Assembly: GCA_002718735.1 (NCBI GenBank) | Contig: PBFR01000019.1 | Coordinates: forward strand, 62,001 to 126,000 | Source of the DNA: Halobacteriovoraceae bacterium | GTDB taxonomy: Bacteria > Bdellovibrionota > Bacteriovoracia > Bacteriovoracales > Bacteriovoracaceae | Direction of reading: 5' to 3' | Length of the DNA: 64,000 nucleotides | Part shown: positions 35,588 to 44,197 of the stretch, piece after piece | Numbering within the stretch: the stretch's first letter is position 1 | Layout: each line of letters starts with the position of its first letter | Program-made: the position numbers and the translations under genes | The notes under the pieces: model-generated | Told to the model about the DNA's origin: nothing | Databases searched by the model: none | The model's input: only the letters and a program-made list of their open reading frames with translations

Positions 35588-36748
35588 TTATAGTCTTTCG
35601 ACGATTACACTTAGCGCCTCTCCACCACCGATACAGATAGCAGCAAGACCAAGTTTTTTATTATTTCTTTCAAGTGCATTCATTAATGAAAGGACAATTC
35701 GAGCTCCACTAGTACCTATTGGGTGTCCAAGACTCACACCACCGCCATAGATGTTTACTTTAGCAGGGTCAAGTTCAAGTTTTTTAATTGATGCCATTGA
35801 AACTGCGGCGAAGGCCTCGTTAATTTCCCAGAGATCAATATCAGATACTTTTAGATTTTCTTTTTCCAAGTTTTTCTTAATTGCTTCGATGGGAGCAGTA
35901 GTAAACCAAGTAGGGTTCTGTGCGTGATTAGACCATGATCTAATTTTGAACTTTGCCTGATCTTTATATTTTTCAGAACCTAGGATCAAGGCACAAGCAC
36001 CGTCATTGATTGTAGAGGCATTTGCAGCAGTGATTGTTCCATCTTTTTTAAATGCTGGTCTTAGGGATGCCATTTTATCAAACTTAACTTTCCCAGGCCC
36101 TTCGTCTTCTGAAACAACGATGTCGCCCTTTCTAGTTTTAATAGTTACAGGAGCAATTTCTGATTTAAAAATCCCCTCTGCTTGTGCTTTTTGTGCCCTC
36201 TTAAAAGACTCTGTTGCATAAGCATCCTGCTCTTCTCTTGTCATTTGAAACTCAGTAGTGCATTCCTCTGCACAATTGCCCATTGGCTGGTCGCTATACA
36301 CGTCCCACAATCCATCCCATTGCATGGCGTCCTTCATCTCGGCACTTCCAAACTTGTGACCACCTCTAGAGTTCATAAGCATATGAGGTGCCATGGACAT
36401 ATTCTCCATACCGCCGCAGACAACCAAATCATTTTCATTTGTAAGCACTGTTCTTGCTCCCAAAATCATTGATTGCATACCTGAGCCACAAACCTTGTTA
36501 ATTGTTGTCGCTGGAACGTTTTCACCAAGACCTGCAAAAAGTGTCGCTTGTCTGGCGGGAGCCTGGCCAACACCGGCCTGAACAACATTCCCCATAAAAA
36601 CTTCATCAATTTGAGTTTTATCTACGTTTGAGTTTTTTATCGCACCTTCAATTGCTGTAGCACCAAGTTTTGGAGCAGAAACGTTAGAAAGAGTTCCTAA
36701 AAAGCTTCCTTGTGGAGTTCTTGCCCCACCTAGAATATAAACAGTCAT
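35588..36748 (-). CDS. Acetyl-CoA C-acetyltransferase (thiolase)
   Basis: A thiolase of about 386 residues. I use the second ATG (36748) since AAAAGG would touch the first. The nucleophile is in NKVCGSGMQSM, followed by GGGVSLGHPIGTSGAR and CIGGGEALSV. It resembles biosynthetic/acetoacetyl-CoA thiolases (AtoB, PhaA) more than FadA. It would cleave acetoacetyl-CoA at the end of beta-oxidation, or act in reverse. The acyl-CoA dehydrogenase, hydratase and hydroxyacyl-CoA dehydrogenase of the same cycle lie 2-5 kb upstream on the same strand. It follows the region divergent from the 36885 gene and may be co-transcribed with the cyclic-nucleotide-binding gene. Confidence 0.93.
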   Translation of the reverse strand: MTVYILGGARTPQGSFLGTLSNVSAPKLGATAIEGAIKNSNVDKTQIDEVFMGNVVQAGVGQAPARQATLFAGLGENVPATTINKVCGSGMQSMILGARTVLTNENDLVVCGGMENMSMAPHMLMNSRGGHKFGSAEMKDAMQWDGLWDVYSDQPMGNCAEECTTEFQMTREEQDAYATESFKRAQKAQAEGIFKSEIAPVTIKTRKGDIVVSEDEGPGKVKFDKMASLRPAFKKDGTITAANASTINDGACALILGSEKYKDQAKFKIRSWSNHAQNPTWFTTAPIEAIKKNLEKENLKVSDIDLWEINEAFAAVSMASIKKLELDPAKVNIYGGGVSLGHPIGTSGARIVLSLMNALERNNKKLGLAAICIGGGEALSVIVERL

Positions 36749-36884
36749 AATCATCCTTTTTGTTGAAGTTATTTTAACTTTTGCAGGCCTATAATTCCAT
36801 AACTAATAGCTAAAAATCAAATCCTCTTGGCTATTTGAACGCTTTGCGCTATTCCCTTATTTTCTAATAAAAAAGGAGCATTCG

Positions 36885-37349
36885 ATGCTATTAGGCAGAT
36901 ATGATGAAAGCGATACGTCAAAAGGAAAAAGCCTTCCACCAGAATGGACAGAAGAGTTCGTAAAGGTTCTCACAGAGACTTATTTGGATAAATCCGAAAA
37001 AGATAATCGATTCTTTGACGTTTATGGTCAGATTTTTGATAAAGAATTTGTGGTTGTTATTTCCTACATCCACCACAGCGACCAACTGGCGGCACCAATT
37101 TCTATTTTTCTATCCCACGATACCTCAGAAGAGATGAAAAGCAAGGATCTTAGCAAGGCACTAAAAGAGCTAATCGACTTAAGTGGCCATATTCTTGACG
37201 ATATCTTCTCTCAAGAAGACTGGAGTGAATTCTGTCCAAACTGGACTGAAAACAAGTTTAGAGACCATACCTTCTTTTATAAAATTACTCGGGAAAATGT
37301 CTCTTTAAGCTTGCAAGCCGAAGAGATCTTAAAGGGCGAAGATTTTTAA
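36885..37349 (+). CDS. Cytoplasmic protein of unknown function
   Basis: A 154-residue acidic, soluble protein with a good ribosome site (AAAGGAG) and a strong terminator after it. No known domain is recognised. It has four tryptophans and an alternating helix/strand profile. It is transcribed alone, divergent from the thiolase gene. Confidence 0.72.
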   Translation: MLLGRYDESDTSKGKSLPPEWTEEFVKVLTETYLDKSEKDNRFFDVYGQIFDKEFVVVISYIHHSDQLAAPISIFLSHDTSEEMKSKDLSKALKELIDLSGHILDDIFSQEDWSEFCPNWTENKFRDHTFFYKITRENVSLSLQAEEILKGEDF

Positions 37350-37350
37350 T

Positions 37351-37376
37351 AAAAAAGGGCCGTAAGGCCCTTTTAT
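37351..37376. terminator. Bidirectional terminator
   Basis: AAAAGGGCC/GGCCCTTTT stem with a GTAA loop and A/T runs on both sides. It sits between the convergent 36885 gene and the H1-like gene and can serve both. Confidence 0.92.
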
Positions 37377-37380
37377 ATTT

Positions 37381-38550
37381 TTAGTTGTCTTCGTCAAATC
37401 TATTTGCACCAATGGATCTGGTTTCAATTGTGATATCTTCATCATCATCAGAGTCTGAATCAAAGTCTTCTTCTTCAAAGTCAAACTCACTCGTAATATT
37501 AAGGTCGTTTAATGCTTTAAAGAAATCTTTGTCATCGTGAAGATCAGTTAAGATTGATTCAATTAGCTTTGGTGGATATTTAGAGATGAGTTCTTCAATG
37601 TACTCTTGAAGCATCCCCTCTTTAAGAATATCTCTCTTTCTCTTGATGTCATACCAGTTGGCAATATAGTGAAGTCTACAATACTGCTGAGTTGTTCTAA
37701 GGTTTTCACACCCCTTCTCCAAACACTCATCTGACCTGTGGTCTACAAAAAAGTCCAAGCTTGCAATCGCACCAGCAATGTCTTGCCAATTAAAGTTCTC
37801 CGATAGTGCCGAAATTTCATCCTGCACCTTAGTGGAAGCTTCTTCAATCTCATTAACAGGTTGCTTCATTGACGCCTCTTCTACTACTTCAGTGGCATTT
37901 TGGGCCTTGACCTTTTTTGCCTGGACTTTATCAGTATCTGTAGAAGCCGCTTTTGTCGATTTCTTGGCCTCAACTTTCGTTGTTTTTTTGCTCTCTTCAA
38001 CCTTAGGCTCTTGAGCCTTTTTAGCAGGAGCTTTCTTAGCTACTTTTTTAGATTCTGCTTTTTTTGCTGTTTTTTTAACAGCAGCTTTCTTAGCTGTCTT
38101 TTTCGTTGCTTTCTTAGCAGTCTTCTTGGCCGTTTTCTTGGCCGTCTTTTTTGCTGTTTTTTTAGTAGCAGCTTTTTTTGCTGTTTTCTTTTTAGTCACT
38201 TTTTTTGTAGCCTTTTTCTTTGCCGTCTTTTTGGCAGTGGTCTTCTTTGCCACTTTTTTCTTTGCGACCTTCTTGGCAGCCTTTTTAGCTACTTTCTTAG
38301 CAGTCTTTTTCTTTGCTGCTTTTTTAGCTGTCTTGGAAGCTTTTTTAGTCGTTGTCTTCTTAGCGGTTTTTTTAGCCGTTTTTTTAGCTGTTTTTTTCTT
38401 CGCCGTCTTCTTTTTGGTTACTTTTTTAGTCGCCTTCTTTGCAACCTTCTTTGCCGCTTTAGCGACTTTCTTCGCTGCTTTTTTAACAGTCTTTTTAGAC
38501 GTTTTTTTCTTCGCTGCTTTCTTTGTTGCTTTCTTTTTGGCCTTTGCCAT
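37381..38550 (-). CDS. Histone H1-like Lys/Ala-rich protein fused to a Cys/acidic domain
   Basis: A 389-residue protein. Roughly the first 190 residues are nearly only Lys, Ala, Thr and Val in AKKT/AKKA-type repeats, like the tail of histone H1 and of bacterial H1-like proteins that bind and compact DNA. An acidic/Ser linker follows, then a non-repetitive domain (about 250-350) with a possible metal knuckle (CLEKGCENL then YCRLHY), and an Asp/Glu-rich end (FDFEEEDFDSDSDDDED). The basic tail should bind DNA and the acidic end may tune it. Antisense frames over the repeats are artefacts. A terminator lies just after the stop. Confidence 0.88.
   Translation of the reverse strand: MAKAKKKATKKAAKKKTSKKTVKKAAKKVAKAAKKVAKKATKKVTKKKTAKKKTAKKTAKKTAKKTTTKKASKTAKKAAKKKTAKKVAKKAAKKVAKKKVAKKTTAKKTAKKKATKKVTKKKTAKKAATKKTAKKTAKKTAKKTAKKATKKTAKKAAVKKTAKKAESKKVAKKAPAKKAQEPKVEESKKTTKVEAKKSTKAASTDTDKVQAKKVKAQNATEVVEEASMKQPVNEIEEASTKVQDEISALSENFNWQDIAGAIASLDFFVDHRSDECLEKGCENLRTTQQYCRLHYIANWYDIKRKRDILKEGMLQEYIEELISKYPPKLIESILTDLHDDKDFFKALNDLNITSEFDFEEEDFDSDSDDDEDITIETRSIGANRFDEDN
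37960..38550 (-). repeat. Coding repeat: AAG/GCC/ACT-type codons of the Lys/Ala-rich tail
   Basis: The DNA is an imperfect low-complexity repeat encoding AKK/TAKK units. It may be prone to slippage and length change between strains. Boundaries are approximate. Confidence 0.75.
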
Positions 38551-38647
38551 GAGCGTTAACTCCCTAAATAAAAAGTAATAAGACAGGTAAAACTATCATC
38601 CAGCAGTCTAAATGCCAACTAAGTTATACCTGTTTACACAATTTTTT

Positions 38648-39790
38648 TTATTGAACTTCTTTGAATTCGTTTGCGGCAATTACCACTCTTTGAATCTCAG
38701 AAGTGCCTTCATAGATCTCAGTGATCTTGGCATCTCTAAAGTATCTCTCTACTGGGTACTCTTTTGTATAACCATTGCCGCCCAATACCTGAATTGCATT
38801 TGTAGTTACCCACATTGCAGCTTCAGCTGCAAAAAGCTTGGCATGAGCACTTTCTTTAGTAAATGGAAGTCCTTTATCCTTTAAAGCACTTGCATGGTAA
38901 ATTAAAAGTCTTGAGGCTGCAATTTTAGTGCTCATATCAGCAATTTTAAATTGAATTGCCTGAAGGTTTGAGATTGGCTTTCCAAACTGAACTCTCTGAG
39001 TAGCGTAGTTACGAGCATATCTAAATGCTCCTTCTGCAATACCTAGGGCCTGGGAAGCGATACCAATTCTACCACCGTCCAACGTTGCCATGGCTATCTT
39101 AAAGCCTTTCTTTTCAGGACCTAATAGGTTTTCTTTTGGAACCTTCACCTTGTCAAATGCTAGCTGACAAGTTGAAGAACCTTTAATTCCCAACTTCTCT
39201 TCTTCTTTTATAATTGAGTAACCTTCAGAAGCCGTCTCAACGATAAAAGCACTGATACCTCTGTAGTCATTTGTCTTTTCTGTTTTTGCAAAGACAATTG
39301 CGATATCTGCTTCCTTGCCGTTGGTGATCCAGTTTTTAACACCGTTCAACTCATAGTAATCACCTTTGTCTTCGGCAAAAGTTGTAAGGGAGCCGGCATC
39401 GGTTCCAGCATTTGGCTCAGAAAGACAGAAACAACCTATATGCTCACCACTAGCAAGCCTTGGAAGATATTTCTTTTTTTGTTGTTCAGAACCAAACTCT
39501 AAAATTGGCCAAACACAAAGAGAAGTATGGGCAGAAACTAATACACCAGTTGATCCACAGTTTCTGGAAATCTCCTCAACGATCATTGAGTAGGCCAAGT
39601 AGTCCATACCCGCACCACCATACTCTTCAGGAACATAACTTCCTAGAAAGCCATTTTCACCCAGTTTTTGAATTAACTCTTTTGGTATTGCGCCTTTTCT
39701 GTCAATCTCAGCGGCAAGTGGAGCCACATCGTTGTCGGAAAACTTGGAAAGCATATCCTTAATTTCTTTGTATGATTCATCAAGTAACAT
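38648..39790 (-). CDS. Acyl-CoA dehydrogenase, short-chain (butyryl-CoA) like
   Basis: A 380-residue acyl-CoA dehydrogenase with [21 protein letters not shown] and the C-terminal [11 protein letters not shown], in which the glutamate of EGT is the catalytic base. The sequence pattern is that of the butyryl-CoA dehydrogenase (Bcd/SCAD) branch. It follows the hydratase gene by three bases, and its ribosome site overlaps the hydratase 3' end, so it is the third gene of an hbd-ech-acd operon. It takes electrons from short acyl-CoA and passes them to ETF, whose genes are not in the window. Confidence 0.93.
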   Translation of the reverse strand: MLLDESYKEIKDMLSKFSDNDVAPLAAEIDRKGAIPKELIQKLGENGFLGSYVPEEYGGAGMDYLAYSMIVEEISRNCGSTGVLVSAHTSLCVWPILEFGSEQQKKKYLPRLASGEHIGCFCLSEPNAGTDAGSLTTFAEDKGDYYELNGVKNWITNGKEADIAIVFAKTEKTNDYRGISAFIVETASEGYSIIKEEEKLGIKGSSTCQLAFDKVKVPKENLLGPEKKGFKIAMATLDGGRIGIASQALGIAEGAFRYARNYATQRVQFGKPISNLQAIQFKIADMSTKIAASRLLIYHASALKDKGLPFTKESAHAKLFAAEAAMWVTTNAIQVLGGNGYTKEYPVERYFRDAKITEIYEGTSEIQRVVIAANEFKEVQ

Positions 39791-39793
39791 TAT

Positions 39794-40582
39794 CTATTCT
39801 CCTTTAAATTCAGGTTTTCTTTTTTCTAAAAATGCGGAAGTTCCTTCCTTCATATCATATGAGGAGAAAATGTCGCCAAAAAGCTTTTGTTCAATTTCAA
39901 GACCTTCTTCGATACTTAATGAAAGACCTTCATTTAGTGCGCCCTTGGCCATTGCTATTGCATTTAATGAGTTCTTTGAGCTTTTTTTAATTATTGATAG
40001 GCATGCTTCCAGTAGCTCACTTTTACTTTGGTGGCTTGATAGGGCCAGGCCAGTTCTAACAGCTTCGTCTGCTTTAAGCATTCTTCCAGTGTACACCATC
40101 TCTTTAGCACGATTAATTCCAACGATCTTGGCCAGTCTTTGAGTTCCGCCAAAACCTGGGATTAGGCCTAAACTCACTTCAGGCAATCCAAAAACAGCAT
40201 TATCTGTCGCAAGTATGAAGTCACATGAGAGAGCCATTTCAAGTCCCCCACCCAAAGCGAATCCATTTACTGCTGCTATAACTGGAAATGGTAGGTTCTC
40301 TAGAAGAAGGGAAGCTTTTTGCCCACGCTTTGAGAATTCAGCGGCCTCTGGTGAGCTCATCCCACTCATTGCCTTTATATCTGCACCAGCAATAAACGCC
40401 TTTTCTCCCGATCCAGTTACGATCATACCCTTTAAATTTTCATCCCTAATAGATTCACAGAATAATCCAAGCTCATCTATAACTTGGGCATTTAAGGCGT
40501 TCAATTTATCAGGTCTGTTAAAAGTTAGATAACCAACACCGTCCTCGACATTAAATTTTAAAGTCTCATAGTTATTAGTCAT
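39794..40582 (-). CDS. Enoyl-CoA hydratase
   Basis: A 262-residue crotonase with AFIAGADIKAM, AVNGFALGGGLEMALSCDF and FGLPEVSLGLIPGFGG. The two glutamates needed for adding water are present, in GGGLEMA and GLPEVSLG. It hydrates short trans-2-enoyl-CoA. The start ATG lies inside the end of the hydroxyacyl-CoA dehydrogenase gene (8-base overlap). Confidence 0.93.
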   Translation of the reverse strand: MTNNYETLKFNVEDGVGYLTFNRPDKLNALNAQVIDELGLFCESIRDENLKGMIVTGSGEKAFIAGADIKAMSGMSSPEAAEFSKRGQKASLLLENLPFPVIAAVNGFALGGGLEMALSCDFILATDNAVFGLPEVSLGLIPGFGGTQRLAKIVGINRAKEMVYTGRMLKADEAVRTGLALSSHQSKSELLEACLSIIKKSSKNSLNAIAMAKGALNEGLSLSIEEGLEIEQKLFGDIFSSYDMKEGTSAFLEKRKPEFKGE

Positions 40583-41426
40583 ATTTATAGAATCCTCTTC
40601 CTACTTTCTTGCCCAGTCTTCCGGCCTGAACATACTGCTTTAATAAAGGACATGGGCGATACTTAGTATCCGCCAGGCCGTCATGCAAAACTTCCATAAT
40701 TGCAAGACAAGTATCAAGCCCTATGAAGTCTGCAAGAGTCAAAGGCCCCATTGGCTGATTTGTGCCAAGTTTCATAGCAGTATCTATGTCCTCTACACTG
40801 GCAATTCCTTCATGCAAAGCATAAACAGCTTCATTAATCATTGGCATAAGAATTCTATTTACCGCAAATCCAGGCATATCATTTGCTCTAACAAAAACTT
40901 TTCCCATCTTCTCAGATGCCTGTGCCACTGCAGAGAAAGTATCTTCACTTGTTTCGAGCCCTTTTATTCCTTCTACGAGCTTCATAACAGGAACTGGATT
41001 CATAAAGTGCATTCCGGCAACTTTATCAGGTCTGTTTGTTTTTGAAGCTATTTCTGTAATTGAGATCGAAGATGTGTTTGTAGCAAGGATAGCTTCTGGC
41101 TTTGCAACGGCATCAAGGTCTTCAAATATTTTGAACTTAATATTCTTATTCTCGGTAGCTGCCTCTATTATAAGGTCGCATTTTGCCATCGATTCAATTT
41201 TAGAGCTTGGTTGAATTTTTCCAAAAGTTTCATCAGCTTTTGCTTGATCCCACTTTTCCTTTTTAACACCTCTAACTAATTGATTTTTTATAAAATCCAT
41301 TCCAAAATCTAGAGACTCTTTACTTAGGTCATACATTACAACGTCAAAACCGGAGAAAGCTGCGACTTGGGCAATTCCTCTTCCCATTTGACCGCTGCCA
41401 ACAACACCAATTGTCTGAATATTCAT
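40575..41426 (-). CDS. 3-hydroxybutyryl-CoA dehydrogenase
   Basis: A 283-residue NAD-linked enzyme with the Rossmann motif VVGSGQMGRGIAQVAA, the catalytic histidine in MHFMNPVPVMKLVEG and FAVNRILMPM. The length fits the stand-alone short-chain enzyme (Hbd/PaaH) rather than FadB. It oxidises L-3-hydroxybutyryl-CoA. First gene of a three-gene beta-oxidation operon with the hydratase and short-chain dehydrogenase; with the nearby thiolase they complete a short-chain cycle separate from FadAB. Confidence 0.94.
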   Translation of the reverse strand: MNIQTIGVVGSGQMGRGIAQVAAFSGFDVVMYDLSKESLDFGMDFIKNQLVRGVKKEKWDQAKADETFGKIQPSSKIESMAKCDLIIEAATENKNIKFKIFEDLDAVAKPEAILATNTSSISITEIASKTNRPDKVAGMHFMNPVPVMKLVEGIKGLETSEDTFSAVAQASEKMGKVFVRANDMPGFAVNRILMPMINEAVYALHEGIASVEDIDTAMKLGTNQPMGPLTLADFIGLDTCLAIMEVLHDGLADTKYRPCPLLKQYVQAGRLGKKVGRGFYKYD

Positions 41427-41636
41427 ACCTTCACACCTTTTGTTGAAAAAATTTCAGCTTAATATGCTAATATTACGTCGTAAGGTCAATCGCGCAGCAT
41501 TACAATCAGGCTCTACCAAGGAATTTTATTGTCTTTTCCAAAGAAAGAGCTTGCCATTTAGACAAGAATTCACTATAAATCACGCTACGCATTTGATTGC
41601 TTTTTTATTTTTTAAGATAATTTTTAGGAGAAAATT

Positions 41637-41897
41637 GTGGCAAACCATAAGTCAGCTAAGAAAAGAATAAGACAAAACGAGACAAGAAGAGTTTCTAATA
41701 AGTGGAAAACTTCTAGAGTAAGAACTGAAATCAAAAAACTTATGTCTCATATTGATGCTTCTGACAAAGCCAACGCAGAGAAACAAATGAACGTTGTTCA
41801 GTCTCTAATTGCCAAACTTGCTAAGACAAGTGCTCTTAAGAAGGCTACAGCTGCTAGAAAAACATCTAGACTTGCTTCTAAGGTTGCAAAGCTTTAA
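41637..41897 (+). CDS. rpsT: Ribosomal protein S20
   Basis: An 86-residue basic helical protein beginning MANHKSAKKRIRQNETRR, as in S20 of other bacteria. It binds 16S rRNA in the body of the small subunit. The start is GTG behind TAGGAG; non-ATG starts of rpsT are also known in E. coli (TTG), where S20 controls its own translation. It has its own upstream region (41427-41636) and its own terminator. Confidence 0.97.
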   Translation: MANHKSAKKRIRQNETRRVSNKWKTSRVRTEIKKLMSHIDASDKANAEKQMNVVQSLIAKLAKTSALKKATAARKTSRLASKVAKL

Positions 41898-41933
41898 TTA
41901 ATTAGACAACATTTTATCTATATATTACAAAGA

Positions 41934-41962
41934 AAGCTCGATACATAATCGGGCTTTTTTTG
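41934..41962 (+). terminator. Terminator of rpsT
   Basis: Nine-pair stem AAGCTCGAT/ATCGGGCTT (one G-T pair) with a five-base loop and a T7 run. Confidence 0.93.
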
Positions 41963-41981
41963 TTTATAGGAGAAAAATGTT

Positions 41982-42554
41982 ATGAAGAAGTTGATCCTTG
42001 TTTTAATCACTGCTGCATTTGTCACGAGCTGTGGCGTTCAATCAATCCCTCAATCTAACAACGATGTTGAAGCAAAGTGGGCCGAGGTACAAAACCAGTA
42101 CAAAAGAAGAGCTGACTTAGTACCAAACCTTGTAGAGACGGTAAAAGGCTATGCAAGCCAAGAGAAAGAAACACTAACTGAAGTAATAGAAGCTCGTGCC
42201 AAAGCAACCCAGGTTACAGTTGATCCTAAAAACTTAGATCCCGCTGCATTACAAAAATTTCAACAGGCCCAAGGCCAGTTAGGTCAAGCATTGGGAAGAT
42301 TAATGGTAGTTGCGGAAAGATACCCAAACCTTAAATCAAACCAGAACTTTTTGGCACTTCAGTCACAACTTGAAGGTACTGAGAATCGTATTGCTATTGC
42401 AAGAAGACGTTATATTGAAGCAGTACAAAAGTTCAACAATTTGGTAACCGTCTTTCCAACTAATATTACCAACAATATATTCTTTAACTATGAAAAGAAG
42501 CCTCAATTTCAAGCAACTGCGGAAGAGTCGAAAACTCCAAAGGTGAGCTTCTAA
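41982..42554 (+). CDS. lemA: LemA family lipoprotein
   Basis: A 190-residue protein with a lipoprotein signal (LITAAFVTSC) and the helical LemA domain: WAEVQNQYKRRADLVPNLV, then IAIARRRYIEAVQKFN. LemA proteins form a membrane-attached helical bundle; the exact role is unknown. The lemA-TPM-TPM order, as here, is widely conserved in bacteria. The three genes start 20 bases after the rpsT terminator and are closely spaced. Confidence 0.94.
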   Translation: MKKLILVLITAAFVTSCGVQSIPQSNNDVEAKWAEVQNQYKRRADLVPNLVETVKGYASQEKETLTEVIEARAKATQVTVDPKNLDPAALQKFQQAQGQLGQALGRLMVVAERYPNLKSNQNFLALQSQLEGTENRIAIARRRYIEAVQKFNNLVTVFPTNITNNIFFNYEKKPQFQATAEESKTPKVSF

Positions 42555-42557
42555 ATT

Positions 42558-43559
42558 ATGTTAAAAAAAGCCCTAATATTAATTCTTTTTTGTTTTTCTG
42601 TTTATGGACAGGACCTAAGCAATCCCTTCTCTCTAGATGACCCTAAAGAGGATGCTTTCACTCAAGAGGAGCCTGAGTCGGTAGAATCTGTTTCACCTCA
42701 GCCCGATACACTTGATCAAGCACCTTCAGTCGAAGAATTTACAGGTAAAGATCTTGAAATTCCCGTATTATCCTCTCCGGTCATTGACCAGGCCAATATA
42801 CTCTCCACACGTGAGAAGAGTGCATTGGGATCAAAGATTTTAGATATCTACAAGTCAAACGGGCCTCAAATACAGATTTTGATTATAGAGGCTCTTCAAG
42901 GAAACTCTATTGAAGAGTACTCGATTCAAGTTGCAGAAAAATGGAAAATTGGTCAAAAAGAGAAAGGAAATGGCGTTATCATCCTGATGTCGAAAAGCGA
43001 CAGAGAGATTCGCATTGAGGTTGGAGAGGGAATTGAAGGAGAACTAACTGATGTGGATTCCCATCAAATTATCAAGAATATTTTTGTGCCAAACTTTAGG
43101 CAGGGAAACTTCTTTGGTGGATTTAATCAAGCTTTAGACGCAATCGCACTTGAGTTCGATGTTAAAGACGTTGTGCCAGAGAACTCTAGAGCAAGAAAAT
43201 TAGTGGCCCTTCGTCATCAGAAAGAAAAGATGCAATCTTTGGTTCTTCCACTAATAATCTTTTTTGTTTTCTTTCCAATAATTGCAAAGTTCATTGGAAA
43301 GAACCCGCTGGTAAGATCTGTTGCTGGTTCAACACTTTTAGCAGGACTTATATTTCTATTTGTAGGTCAGTTATTCTTTATAATTTTAGCCGCAATTTTC
43401 GGATTTATAATTGGAATGATCGGCCCATTAAATTTCTTAATGGCAGTACTATCTTCCGGAGGTCGCAGAGGTCATTACGGAGGAGGTATGTCCTCAGGAG
43501 GTGGATGGTCTGGTGGTGGAGGCGGTTTCTCCGGCGGTGGAGCTTCAGGGAGTTGGTAA
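42558..43559 (+). CDS. TPM-domain membrane protein (YgcG-like)
   Basis: A 333-residue protein with a signal peptide, an acidic Pro-rich stretch, a TPM domain (about 75-200: VIDQANILSTREKSALG, QIQILIIEALQGNSIEEYS, WKIGQKEKGNGVIILMS), membrane segments near 225-300, and a Gly/Ser-rich tail ending in SGGGASGSW. TPM domains face the periplasm and have been linked to photosystem repair and membrane protein turnover. It lies three bases after lemA and overlaps the next TPM gene (TAATG). Confidence 0.9.
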   Translation: MLKKALILILFCFSVYGQDLSNPFSLDDPKEDAFTQEEPESVESVSPQPDTLDQAPSVEEFTGKDLEIPVLSSPVIDQANILSTREKSALGSKILDIYKSNGPQIQILIIEALQGNSIEEYSIQVAEKWKIGQKEKGNGVIILMSKSDREIRIEVGEGIEGELTDVDSHQIIKNIFVPNFRQGNFFGGFNQALDAIALEFDVKDVVPENSRARKLVALRHQKEKMQSLVLPLIIFFVFFPIIAKFIGKNPLVRSVAGSTLLAGLIFLFVGQLFFIILAAIFGFIIGMIGPLNFLMAVLSSGGRRGHYGGGMSSGGGWSGGGGGFSGGGASGSW

Positions 43560-44194
43560 TGATTTTAAATAAGAAAATTTTAAATAAAGAAGAAGAGCAA
43601 CAACTTAAAGAAAGAGTTGCACAGTTTGAAAATAATACCGGTGCAGAGTTAGTGTTGGCAGTTGCCAATGAGTCCGACCCATACCCGGGAGCAGTGCTAA
43701 GAAGTGCGCTTTTTCTTTCCTTCTTCACAACTCTTCTTTTAAGTTACTTTATTGAGTTTGGTTACTCATATCTATACATTGTGTCCCAACTAATTTTAAC
43801 CTTTCTGTTTCTTCCTTTATCTAGGATGAAACTCTTTAAATCTTGGGCCTTAGTTGACTCAGAAGTTGACCGAGAGGTTAAAGAGAAGGCCTTGGAAGTT
43901 TTCTTCACCCACTGCTCAGAGAAGGCCAGTCATTCAAATGAAACTTTAATCTATACAAGTCTTTATGAAAAAAGGATTGAAGTTTTAGTAGGAAAGAACA
44001 TAAAAGAAAAAATTCTCCAAGAAGACCTAGAAGAGATAGTAAATAAGATAAAAGATGGCTTTGGTAAAAAGAGTTACTTAAAGGCATACAGGGACGGCCT
44101 AGAGCTTCTAGAGTCAAAGCTCCTTGAGGCCTTTCCAGAGAAGGTTAGCCAGAGTGGAGCTGATGAGCTTAGCAACAGCGTACTCTGGCTTTAA
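43559..44194 (+). CDS. Second TPM-domain membrane protein
   Basis: I start at the ATG at 43559, which overlaps the stop of the previous gene (TAATG); the longer frame is an overlap with the Gly-rich tail. The product of about 211 residues has a TPM_phosphatase-like domain interrupted by two membrane segments (about 45-85), with VDREVKEKALEVFFTH and YTSLYEKRIEVLVGKNI. It belongs to the usual partner type of lemA/TPM operons. It is convergent with the transglutaminase-like gene with only three bases between stops. Confidence 0.87.
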   Translation: MILNKKILNKEEEQQLKERVAQFENNTGAELVLAVANESDPYPGAVLRSALFLSFFTTLLLSYFIEFGYSYLYIVSQLILTFLFLPLSRMKLFKSWALVDSEVDREVKEKALEVFFTHCSEKASHSNETLIYTSLYEKRIEVLVGKNIKEKILQEDLEEIVNKIKDGFGKKSYLKAYRDGLELLESKLLEAFPEKVSQSGADELSNSVLWL

Positions 44195-44197
44195 GTC

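Noticed and set aside
37778..38578. Long plus-strand frames rich in Phe, Leu, Cys or Val opposite the H1-like gene
   Set aside because: They are the antisense of the Lys/Ala repeat codons; low-complexity composition and no ribosome site. The minus-strand gene explains the openness.
36749..41450. Similar TTCAACAAAAGG-type sequences before the thiolase and hydroxybutyryl-CoA dehydrogenase starts as a shared operator
   Set aside because: The shared part is mostly the ribosome-binding site and A-rich leader; no symmetry or repeat at a third gene.
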